Virus record (IMG/VR): IMGVR_UViG_3300042475_004074
Coordinates: 1-24,871 of that record
Strand: one strand, 5' to 3'
From: a virus
Length of the DNA: 24,871 bases
The notes under the pieces are model-generated. The model had not been told where the DNA came from and did not search any database. It worked only from the letters and a program-made list of their open reading frames with translations. Made by a program: the position numbers and the translations under genes. Positions 1 through 5,185 of this stretch are shown piece after piece (the stretch's first letter is position 1; the number at the start of each line of letters is the position of its first letter).

Positions 1-1
1 C

Positions 2-37
2 AATGAATTTCGTTTTAAAACGGATGCTGATGTTTAA
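2..37 (+). CDS. Possible 3' end of an upstream gene (partial)
   Basis: The frame starting at base 2 is open from the window edge and reads NEFRFKTDADV before a TAA at 35-37. The polar, ordinary composition would suit the C-terminal tail of a + strand gene, and the stem-loop at 44-114 follows seven bases later. Eleven codons are too few to identify a family, and an open frame this short can occur by chance. Sequence to the left of the window would settle it. Confidence 0.25.
   Translation, partial: NEFRFKTDADV
11..22. repeat. 12-bp perfect palindrome
   Basis: CGTTTTAAAACG is a perfect palindrome of 6-bp arms with no spacer. It lies within the possible end of the upstream reading frame. It could be a dimeric protein site, or chance in AT-rich DNA. 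It is the first of several dyads in the gene-free left end. Confidence 0.5.
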
Positions 38-43
38 TTTTAT

Positions 44-114
44 TGAGCCTATTTGCTGTTATAAGTAAGCGATAGCGACCCGATAGGGTTACTTATAACT
101 CGTTTATAGGCTCA
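44..114. other. 71-nt imperfect stem-loop
   Basis: The outer stem pairs TGAGCCTAT (44-52) with ATAGGCTCA (106-114). After an asymmetric internal loop (53-57 opposite 100-105), the inner stem pairs GTTATAAGTAA (58-68) with TTACTTATAAC (89-99). Together this is 20 Watson-Crick pairs. The 20-nt apical loop (69-88) carries CGATAG twice. It follows a possible stop at 37, so it could terminate or protect an upstream transcript, but no T-tract follows and it is unlike an intrinsic terminator. A processed RNA end, an origin dyad or a packaging-related site are alternatives. The 7-bp outer stem resembles an acceptor stem, but there is no T-loop or anticodon arm, so it is not a tRNA. Confidence 0.6.
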
Positions 115-200
115 CATTCATAGCGCATATCTTCCCCAAAAACGAACAAAACACGCCAAAGCATAAGAAATAATGAAAAGGGCAAAAATATTAGAGGAAA

Positions 201-218
201 TTTCTATAATTATAGAAA
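201..218. repeat. 18-bp perfect palindrome
   Basis: TTTCTATAATTATAGAAA is a perfect 18-bp palindrome (9-bp arms, no spacer). This length suits an operator for a dimeric regulator or a replication-protein site. It lies about 110 bases upstream of a candidate -7 element at 313-320. Confidence 0.6.
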
Positions 219-312
219 GAAGCAGAAGTTCAAAATATTTATTCAATTAATTCAAAATCAATGAGTTTTAATTGTTTAATAAATTATAATTACCACGAAA
301 TGATTTTTGTAT

Positions 313-320
313 TATCTTCG
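313..320 (+). promoter_or_regulatory. Candidate -7 promoter element for the 437 operon
   Basis: TATCTTCG, followed by C, differs at one position from the Bacteroidota -7 consensus TAnnTTTG. No TTG or TTTG lies at the usual 19-21 base spacing upstream, so the match is incomplete. If it is used, transcription would start around 327-330. The mRNA would then begin at the first arm of the interleaved inverted repeats at 331. Confidence 0.35.
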
Positions 321-330
321 CCTTTCCATA

Positions 331-434
331 AAGCAACAGGGGAAAATATGAGAATCTTGCATCCTTATTTGCGCTTCGTGTGTGTTTTGCCAATCTCATA
401 TCTGTTGCTTGGCGCAAATAAATAGGGTGCAAGG
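331..434 (+). promoter_or_regulatory. Two interleaved long inverted repeats in the leader of the 437 gene
   Basis: Repeat A pairs 331-339 and 346-353 with the uninterrupted run 394-410, giving 17 pairs with one 6-nt bulge (340-345). Repeat B pairs 356-364 and 365-374 with 425-433 and 412-421, giving 19 pairs including one G-T, with one 3-nt bulge (422-424). The order along the strand is A, B, A', B', with one or two nucleotides between A and B and one between A' and B'. Those linkers are too short for both full stems to form together in RNA, so they should be mutually exclusive or form only a partial pseudoknot. Stem B ends three bases before the ATG at 437, so folding it should hinder initiation and folding A should free that segment. 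A riboregulator is my inference; a DNA-level site for a replication protein is the main alternative. Confidence 0.6.
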
Positions 435-436
435 AT

Positions 437-1330
437 ATGGCTAAGGATAAGCAAATAAAAGGCATAGCTTATATTGCAGATATTTTACGAAGGAAAAAAC
501 CTTCTGTATTTACCAGCAAGAGATTAGCCACTTCAAAGGCAAGGGAGATTAAGAATGAACTTAAAAGACTTGGCAAAAATGTTACGATAAAAAATGTACT
601 ACCTCTATCCAAAGTAAATAAATCTACTAAAAGGAAGAAATTTGTACCTGTATTACATAAGTCTTTTAAAGAAATAAGCAATTATTTTGCACTTGCAGAT
701 TATCCTCGACTTATACAAACAAAAGCTAAAAAGAATATATGGTTTAGGTCTAAAGTATCAAAGTCAAGTTTGCCTCTAATACAAGGTGGAAGTCAGATAG
801 AATATGAAGAATACTTTAAGGAGTTTGTAGATTATGTAAACTCAATGACCTCTATGCTCGATGATAATACGAGATATGAAGTAGATTGGTTTATAACAAC
901 TCAAAAACCAATATTTGAAAATGGGATATGGGTTGCAAATATAATTTCGTGTACGATAGACGGTGTTGAATTTTTATATGGGTTTGCACCAGAGAAGCCT
1001 AAACCTCCACAAAAGGCAGTTGTTACAGAAGATGAAAAGAAGAAGAAGAAAAAGAAACAGCCAATAGCGGAAAAGCCTATAAAAAAGAAAGTCGAAGTAG
1101 ATAAAAAGATACAGAAAGAAATAGAGTTAGAGCAGAAAAAGATTGAGTTATCAAAACAACTTGAGAAAGAATCAAAACAAAGAGAGAAAGAATCAAAACA
1201 AAGAGAGAAAGAAAAGCAAACAGAGGCTAACATAAGAGAGCAAGAGGCACAAGCTAAAATCGCAAGAATAAAGGAACTTAAAGAAATGGGATTCACCACT
1301 AAGGAAATCATGGAGATTTTGAAAGGATAA
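437..1330 (+). CDS. Lys-rich coiled-coil protein of unknown function
   Basis: I do not recognise this 297-residue protein. Residues 1-50 are basic and helical. Residues about 70-185 form a mixed, probably globular domain with many aromatic residues. From about 190 it becomes a charged low-complexity tail with seven consecutive lysines and a predicted coiled coil (about 215-280) that includes a duplicated ESKQREK. The last 20 residues form a small helical unit (MGFTTKEIMEILKG) reminiscent of UBA/SHOCT-like ends, which is only a resemblance. It opens a run with the polymerase-palm-like gene (18-base gap) and the OB-fold-like gene, so DNA binding in replication is an inference from context. The A-rich start context lacks a Shine-Dalgarno sequence, and the leader carries the interleaved inverted repeats. 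Confidence 0.85.
   Translation: MAKDKQIKGIAYIADILRRKKPSVFTSKRLATSKAREIKNELKRLGKNVTIKNVLPLSKVNKSTKRKKFVPVLHKSFKEISNYFALADYPRLIQTKAKKNIWFRSKVSKSSLPLIQGGSQIEYEEYFKEFVDYVNSMTSMLDDNTRYEVDWFITTQKPIFENGIWVANIISCTIDGVEFLYGFAPEKPKPPQKAVVTEDEKKKKKKKQPIAEKPIKKKVEVDKKIQKEIELEQKKIELSKQLEKESKQREKESKQREKEKQTEANIREQEAQAKIARIKELKEMGFTTKEIMEILKG
1169..1210 (+). repeat. 21-bp tandem repeat, two copies, inside the 437 gene
   Basis: Bases 1169-1189 and 1190-1210 are identical 21-mers, each encoding ESKQREK. The unit is a whole number of codons, so copy-number change would lengthen or shorten the coiled coil by seven residues, one heptad. This looks like a recent slippage duplication. Confidence 0.8.
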
Positions 1331-1348
1331 TAAATTCTAAGACAATTT

Positions 1349-2131
1349 ATGAGAAGAATGATTAATGAAACACCGCAAGAGTATAGTTACTCATTGCGAA
1401 CTTTGAGGTATAACAAAACTCCATTCATGGAGCATACCTTTGGAAGCAGAAAAACGATTTACGTTAATAATTACCCTGTTTCATCATGTTTGCTATCAGC
1501 TAATCTTTCAATAGGAGAAATAGAGGGAAAGCAGTTTAATGCGTTTCTTGGCTCATTTAGCAAGAATCTATACAAAAACCTAAGAGAGAATGATGCTTTG
1601 TGGAAATTGAAAATAGATTATAATGGCTATTCAAGAAATAGGAATATAGCTTTTTGGGAAACACTTAAATTCGGTTCTTATTTTTACAACATAGATTTAA
1701 CCTCTGCATATTGGCAAATAGCAAGGCGACTTGGGTATATTGATGAAAGAATATTTAAGAAATATCAATCAGATTCGTATAAGAAAGCAAAAAGATACTG
1801 CGTGTCCTTTTTAGCAAGAAAGTCGTATGTTGAATATTTCGATGGTAGAATAATTGACCGAATTGATTGCGATATAACTTTGTTCAAAAATATTTATGAT
1901 AATATCAGAAATGAGTTATACATTTGTATATCGAAAGCAGTAAAGGTCTGTAATGAAAGATATGTCGAATACAATATTGATGGCATCTCTGTTTGCGCTA
2001 AAGACGTTGACAAAGTTAGATTGGTACTCGATAAGCTAAAACTTACATACAAAATAACCGAGTGCAAAAAGATTAACAATTACGAGTACGTCAAACAAGG
2101 AGAAACAAGAAATTTCAGAACCAAAATATGA
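1349..2131 (+). CDS. Family-B polymerase palm-like small protein (putative)
   Basis: This 260-residue protein carries three motifs in the order expected of a DNA polymerase B palm. Residues 113-121 read YNIDLTSAY, like motif A (D-x-x-S-L-Y), with D116 as metal ligand. Residues 145-160 contain a K/R-rich helix, KKAKRYCVSFLARKSY, like motif B (Kx3NSxYG). Residues 208-214 read YNIDGIS, like motif C, with D211 in place of the second Asp and Asn in place of the first. No 3'-5' exonuclease motif is seen, and normal family-B polymerases are at least twice as long. It could be a minimal polymerase, an inactive palm, or a chance look-alike; motif A also resembles some reverse transcriptases, but YxDD is absent. 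It overlaps the next gene by 4 bases (ATGA), so the two are probably translationally coupled. An in-frame alternative start lies at 1358. Confidence 0.8.
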   Translation: MRRMINETPQEYSYSLRTLRYNKTPFMEHTFGSRKTIYVNNYPVSSCLLSANLSIGEIEGKQFNAFLGSFSKNLYKNLRENDALWKLKIDYNGYSRNRNIAFWETLKFGSYFYNIDLTSAYWQIARRLGYIDERIFKKYQSDSYKKAKRYCVSFLARKSYVEYFDGRIIDRIDCDITLFKNIYDNIRNELYICISKAVKVCNERYVEYNIDGISVCAKDVDKVRLVLDKLKLTYKITECKKINNYEYVKQGETRNFRTKI

Positions 2132-2652
2132 AAACAGCAAAAATAACCAGCGTTAAATTTTCAACAAGATGGCAGTCGCCAAGTGGTAGCTACGTCTATT
2201 ACCATGACCTTACTTTAGACAATGGAGATACGGGAACTTGCGGTAGGAACAAGGAGTGTCCTGATGATATGAAAGTAGGAAATGCAATAAATTATGAAAT
2301 AAATGAAAAGCGTATTAAATTCATTTCTCATATAAAGGATTTCAAAAAAAACAACAGATATAGTCCAAAAGACTACAAAAAATCGCCATCTGATTTTATA
2401 GGTTACGCCTATTCGTATGCTAAAGATTTGGTTATAGCTGGAAAGGTAGGAGATAAAGATTTGCAAGACCTCGAAAAGATAGCAACGGATATTTTTACTC
2501 ACATTAAACAGCTTTTGGTTGAGGATGATGAAAATATCGAAGGTTCTGAAAAAGACGATAAAACCCCCTCTAATAGCGAAAAGGTAGAGGAAAACAAAGG
2601 CACAAAGCAAACACAAAATAAAGAGCCAAGAAAAAACTCAAAAAGATATTAA
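2128..2652 (+). CDS. Probable OB-fold DNA-binding protein
   Basis: Residues 1-68 have the alternating strand pattern of a compact OB-like barrel, with a core such as YYHDLTLDNGDTGTCG followed by a basic strand. A similar domain occurs in small single-strand-binding-type proteins of Bacteroidota phages; that is recalled, not searched. Residues 85-132 are helical (SYAKDLVIAGKV and on). Residues 133-174 are a charged, disordered tail with acidic then basic patches, as in SSB-like proteins that recruit partners. It is coupled to the palm-like gene by a 4-base overlap, which suits a replication or repair pair. Single-strand binding is an inference. Confidence 0.75.
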   Translation: MKTAKITSVKFSTRWQSPSGSYVYYHDLTLDNGDTGTCGRNKECPDDMKVGNAINYEINEKRIKFISHIKDFKKNNRYSPKDYKKSPSDFIGYAYSYAKDLVIAGKVGDKDLQDLEKIATDIFTHIKQLLVEDDENIEGSEKDDKTPSNSEKVEENKGTKQTQNKEPRKNSKRY

Positions 2653-2658
2653 CAATAC

Positions 2659-2689
2659 TTGCTTTTGTTATACATTTGTATTACTTTTG
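2659..2689 (+). promoter_or_regulatory. Bacteroidota-type promoter for the 2706 gene
   Basis: TTG at 2659-2661, a 20-base spacer, and TACTTTTG at 2682-2689 match the -33/-7 consensus T(T)TG-N19/21-TAnnTTTG. Transcription should begin near 2696. This rules out the in-frame upstream ATG at 2676, which lies inside the promoter, and selects the ATG at 2706. Confidence 0.6.
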
Positions 2690-2705
2690 CAGAAAGATAA
2701 TTTAT

Positions 2706-3197
2706 ATGAACATCTTTGCCCTTGATTTGAACCCAAGCCTTGCAAGTAGGTATCATACAGATAAGCACGTTGTTAAGATGCCTTTGGAAACAGCGCAAAT
2801 GCTATGCACAGCCTCGTATCTTAGCGGTAGTCCTCAAAAATATAAACCAGCTTTTATAAATCACCCTTGCAATATATGGGCAAGAAAATCTTTAGATAAC
2901 TATTATTGGCTATGTGAATTAGGTCTATACCTATGTGATGAATATAAATACAGATACAACAGAGAACACGCTTGTAAAAGTGTTATAAAAGAATGTTACA
3001 ACAACATTCCCGCTATTTTGAGTATAGGTCTTACCCCACATGAACTTGCAATGCCAGATGATTGCAAGATGAATGATGCAGTTAATTCATATCACGCATA
3101 TTACAATAACTACAAGAGGCATCTTTTTTCATGGACTAAAAGAAATACTCCTGAATTTATTGTTACAAAATTTTGTAATCTCGGACAAGACCGCTAA
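2706..3197 (+). CDS. Conserved phage protein with DKHVVKM motif
   Basis: This 163-residue protein belongs to a family common in phages that starts MNIF-L---P--A---H-DKHVVKM--ETAQML and continues with an NHPC-x-W-R block and an AMPD segment. Here these appear at residues 1-33 (with DKHVVKM), about 52-60 (NHPCNIWAR) and about 117-120 (AMPD). The conserved His, Lys and Asp residues suggest an enzyme. Some relatives have been annotated as pyrimidine-dimer glycosylase-like, but I cannot confirm that and the sequence is unlike T4 endonuclease V. It has its own promoter 17 bases upstream. The start at 2706 is chosen over 2676 because the family begins MNIF and the -7 element ends at 2689. Confidence 0.8.
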   Translation: MNIFALDLNPSLASRYHTDKHVVKMPLETAQMLCTASYLSGSPQKYKPAFINHPCNIWARKSLDNYYWLCELGLYLCDEYKYRYNREHACKSVIKECYNNIPAILSIGLTPHELAMPDDCKMNDAVNSYHAYYNNYKRHLFSWTKRNTPEFIVTKFCNLGQDR

Positions 3198-3202
3198 ATT
3201 TG
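3172..3202 (+). promoter_or_regulatory. Consensus Bacteroidota promoter for the repeat-protein gene
   Basis: TTTG at 3172-3175, a 19-base spacer, and TAAATTTG at 3195-3202 match TTTG-N19-TAnnTTTG without mismatch. The element overlaps the end of the preceding gene. Transcription should start near 3209, after the ATG at 3207, so the functional start is the in-frame ATG at 3243. Confidence 0.75.
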
Positions 3203-3213
3203 CAAAATGATTA

Positions 3214-3240
3214 AATCAAAAACCAATCAAAAACCAATCA
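3214..3240 (+). repeat. 11-bp tandem repeat in the leader of the 3243 gene
   Basis: AATCAAAAACC occurs twice in tandem (3214-3224, 3225-3235), followed by AATCA. It ends two bases before the ATG at 3243. The AACCAAT core recurs in the leaders of the genes at 10149 and 10600, so this may be an A-rich translation-enhancing leader. Confidence 0.6.
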
Positions 3241-3242
3241 CT

Positions 3243-3932
3243 ATGAGCAACAAAACGCTTGAGCAACTTAAAGAAGAACTTGAGATTCACAAAATGAATC
3301 TTCATTCAGAAATGATTAAGAATGATGATGTGTTAAGGGATTCTCTCGCAAAAAAAATCGAAGAACTCGAAACTCAAATTGAAAATTATTCAGAGCCGAT
3401 AGATGATGTTCAAGAAGAACCAACATTTACGCCTGTTGTGAGTAAAGGCTCGAAGTCAAAAACAGAAGAAAAGAAAGAAGAAGCACCTGCGAAACCTGTT
3501 GCAAAAGCACCTGCGAAAGCACCTGCGAAAGCACCTGCGAAACCTGTTGCAAAAGCACCTGCAAAAGCACCTGCAAAACCTGTTGCGAAACCTGTTGCGA
3601 AACCTGTTGCAAAAGCACCTGCAAAAGCACCTGCAAAAGCACCTGCAAAAGCACCTGCGAAACCTATTGCGAAACCTGTTGCGAAACCTGTTGCAAAACC
3701 TGTTGCAAAAGCACCTGCAAAACCTGCTGCGGAATCAGGTAAAAGAAAAACAATGATTGAATTGGATAAATTCAAAATAGGTCAAAAAGTTTCTTTTATT
3801 GATAGGACATCAGGAACTACCAAAAAAGGTATCATCTTGAAATTTGCAATAAGCAAGGGTGATAATTGGGCGAGAATACAGACAAAAGAAAAGGAACAAT
3901 GGGTTGCTACTAAAAAGCTGAAATTGGATTAA
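3243..3932 (+). CDS. Ala/Pro/Lys tetrapeptide-repeat protein, histone-H1-like
   Basis: This protein has 229 residues from the ATG at 3243. Residues 1-45 form a charged coiled coil (TLEQLKEELEIHKMN and on). An acidic linker follows, then 20 tetrapeptides of type APAK or PVAK (one PIAK) spanning residues 81-160. The C-terminal 55 residues (KFKIGQKVSFIDRTSG to the end) look like a small SH3/KOW-type barrel. Lys/Ala/Pro repeats of this kind occur in eukaryotic H1 tails and bacterial AlgP-like DNA-binding proteins, so DNA or RNA binding is likely. The parts together suggest a multimeric nucleoid or mRNA-associated protein. A consensus promoter and short leader suggest strong separate expression. 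The 12-base DNA unit makes copy number prone to change. Confidence 0.85.
   Translation: MSNKTLEQLKEELEIHKMNLHSEMIKNDDVLRDSLAKKIEELETQIENYSEPIDDVQEEPTFTPVVSKGSKSKTEEKKEEAPAKPVAKAPAKAPAKAPAKPVAKAPAKAPAKPVAKPVAKPVAKAPAKAPAKAPAKAPAKPIAKPVAKPVAKPVAKAPAKPAAESGKRKTMIELDKFKIGQKVSFIDRTSGTTKKGIILKFAISKGDNWARIQTKEKEQWVATKKLKLD
3483..3722 (+). repeat. 12-bp coding minisatellite, 20 units
   Basis: Twenty consecutive 12-base units are of two types, GCACCTGCRAAA (APAK) and CCTRTTGCRAAA (PVAK, once PIAK). The order is A P AAA P AA PPP AAAA PPPP A, with A and P for the two types. Units within a type differ mostly at a wobble G/A, a sign of repeated slippage or unequal exchange. The period explains why long frames stay open in other frames and on the other strand here. 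Confidence 0.95.
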
Positions 3933-3951
3933 TATTTAATTTAATTTATGT

Positions 3952-4344
3952 ATGAAGCAGTTTAATCTTTTCGGTAAAGAAGAAATACAAAAGGAGGAAA
4001 GGTACTCAAATAAAATTCTCGCTCCTATTTATGAGCCAAAGAATAATAAGCCTCATATTGGCGAATTGTTTGATGAATCTAAAACGATAAGGATTGTAAA
4101 TGAGATAACAAACTCAAACTTAACCGAAGAAGAAAGAAAATTTCTGATTAAATCTGCTCAAAGACACATCGTTTTTCATTACGAAAGAATAGCTGACTAC
4201 TATGCACACGCTACGCCTGAAATGCAACAATTAATGGAAAGAAGCGGTTTGATTATTATTGATTTCAATAAAGCCATTGAATTTGGATTTATCAAAGTTT
4301 GCGATGCAGTAAGAAAGCAATATCTGGAAGAATATGAAAAATAG
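3952..4344 (+). CDS. Conserved Bacteroidota-phage protein (YRHIVF-type)
   Basis: This 130-residue protein opens with a short linker (MKQFNLFGKEE), then KILAPIYEPKNNKPHIGELFD. A helical core contains RHIVFHYERIADYYAHATPEMQQLMERSGLIIIDF at about residues 68-101. I recall this core from phages of Bacteroidota, often beside or fused to DNA methyltransferase or ParB-like genes, but not its function. Its last 11 bases overlap the methyltransferase gene, so the two are likely co-translated and may cooperate. Confidence 0.75.
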   Translation: MKQFNLFGKEEIQKEERYSNKILAPIYEPKNNKPHIGELFDESKTIRIVNEITNSNLTEEERKFLIKSAQRHIVFHYERIADYYAHATPEMQQLMERSGLIIIDFNKAIEFGFIKVCDAVRKQYLEEYEK

Positions 4345-5185
4345 TGCGTTCATATCTAAAATAGGGAAAAAGGACTTGCATGAATTTATAGATTTGTGCA
4401 AAAAAATAGGAATAGGAATAGATGAAGAAAAATTTGAATCTGTTGTTTCAAACACAATGAAATATCTTAATGGGGATAAGGGGAAAAGAAATGAGTTAAG
4501 ATGTATGCAAGAAATTGAAAACAGATGGTACAAGTCTTTAGAAAATGGAAGTCCTGATTTCTCTGTTTATGATGATATTTATTACCTTGCTGATGCTTGG
4601 GTATGCTGGAAAAAATATTCGAGGGAATACATAAAATCAATAGAATCTGAAAAATCTTTAGCTACAAGATTGGAAGATGGAACTTGGGGCAATCTTAAAT
4701 CAATTAAAGATTATATTGGTAAAGTAAAAAGAATTGCTGACTTAGGTTGCGGAATGGGATATACAAGTGCATCATTAAAACAATTATTTAATTGTGATTT
4801 ATATGCAACAAACTTAGAAGGAACTAATCAATACAAAATATGCGAAATAATCGCAAAAGAATGTGGCTTTAATTTGCTTCCAGATTTCAATAATATAGGA
4901 TATGTTGATTTGGTTTTTGCAAGTGAGTATTTTGAGCATTTTCAAGCACCATTAGAGCATCTTTCAGAGGTTATAGACAAATTAAAACCTAAATATATCA
5001 TATTCGCAAATACTTTTAATGCTAAATCAATAGGTCATTTTCCAGAATATAAATATGGACTTTTTTCTTGCAACGGAAAGAGTATGTCGAGATTCTTTAC
5101 TCAAGAATTAAAAATAAGAAAGTATAGAAAAGTAAAAACAAATTGCTTCAACGATAGACCTAATTTATATGAATATGTTGGATGA
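4334..5185 (+). CDS. Class I SAM-dependent methyltransferase
   Basis: This 283-residue protein has a Rossmann-type methyltransferase domain in its C-terminal half. Motif I is IADLGCGMGYTS (134-145), the SAM-binding loop. The acidic end of strand 2 falls near 155-162. VDLVFASEYFEHF (191-203) is the motif IV-like segment typical of UbiE/Methyltransf_11-type enzymes. The N-terminal 130 residues are helical and not recognised. There is no DPPY/NPPY motif of adenine methylases and no PC motif of C5-cytosine methylases, so it is not a standard restriction-type DNA methylase. The glycosyltransferase gene overlaps its end by 17 bases, suggesting both act on one substrate, possibly modified DNA or a surface glycan. 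Substrate is unknown. Confidence 0.85.
   Translation: MKNSAFISKIGKKDLHEFIDLCKKIGIGIDEEKFESVVSNTMKYLNGDKGKRNELRCMQEIENRWYKSLENGSPDFSVYDDIYYLADAWVCWKKYSREYIKSIESEKSLATRLEDGTWGNLKSIKDYIGKVKRIADLGCGMGYTSASLKQLFNCDLYATNLEGTNQYKICEIIAKECGFNLLPDFNNIGYVDLVFASEYFEHFQAPLEHLSEVIDKLKPKYIIFANTFNAKSIGHFPEYKYGLFSCNGKSMSRFFTQELKIRKYRKVKTNCFNDRPNLYEYVG

Larger units (their letters stand above)
38..436. other. Gene-free, dyad-rich left region
   Basis: I see no convincing gene in these 399 bases; the longest start-to-stop frame on the + strand is 25 codons (173-250). The region holds a stem-loop (44-114), an 18-bp palindrome (201-218), an AT-rich stretch (about 220-300) and a double interleaved inverted repeat (331-434) leading into the gene at 437. 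Nearly every other gene junction in the window is under 60 bases, so this is a clear exception. Candidate roles are replication origin, early-region control sequence or structured RNA; nothing here decides between them. Confidence 0.6.

Noticed and set aside
45-114. tRNA-like acceptor stem GAGCCTA/TAGGCTC about 69 nt apart
   Set aside because: There is no D-arm, anticodon arm, GTTC T-loop or CCA context; the inner 11-bp stem is incompatible with a tRNA fold.
173-250. 25-codon frame MKRAKILEEISIIIERSRSS and on
   Set aside because: Part of its coding is the 18-bp palindrome, it is very short and has no family; I cannot support it as a gene.
268-465. Minus-strand 65-aa frame over the interleaved repeats
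   Set aside because: It has no recognisable product and runs through the inverted repeats and across the + strand start at 437.
901-1311. Minus-strand Ser/Phe/Cys-rich frame of 136 codons
   Set aside because: It is the mirror image of the Lys/Glu-rich coiled coil of the 437 gene, which naturally stays open on the reverse strand.
1349-2131. Reverse transcriptase reading of motif A (IDLTSAYWQI)
   Set aside because: The motif C equivalent is NIDG, not YxDD, and the fingers motifs of reverse transcriptases are absent, so family-B palm is the better resemblance.
2676-2705. Upstream ATG extension of the DKHVVKM protein
   Set aside because: It lies within the promoter, and the family begins at MNIF.
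3214-3240. CRISPR-like or iteron repeat
   Set aside because: There are only two 11-bp copies, without spacers, in a gene leader; no CRISPR array is present anywhere in the window.
3207-3242. Upstream ATG extension of the repeat protein
   Set aside because: The ATG is at or before the inferred transcription start (about 3209).
3410-3775. Long frames on both strands within the 12-bp repeat
   Set aside because: They are by-products of a stop-free 12-base period, with Gly/Ala/Phe- or Leu/Gln-repeat products; only the + frame from 3243 has flanking domains and a promoter.
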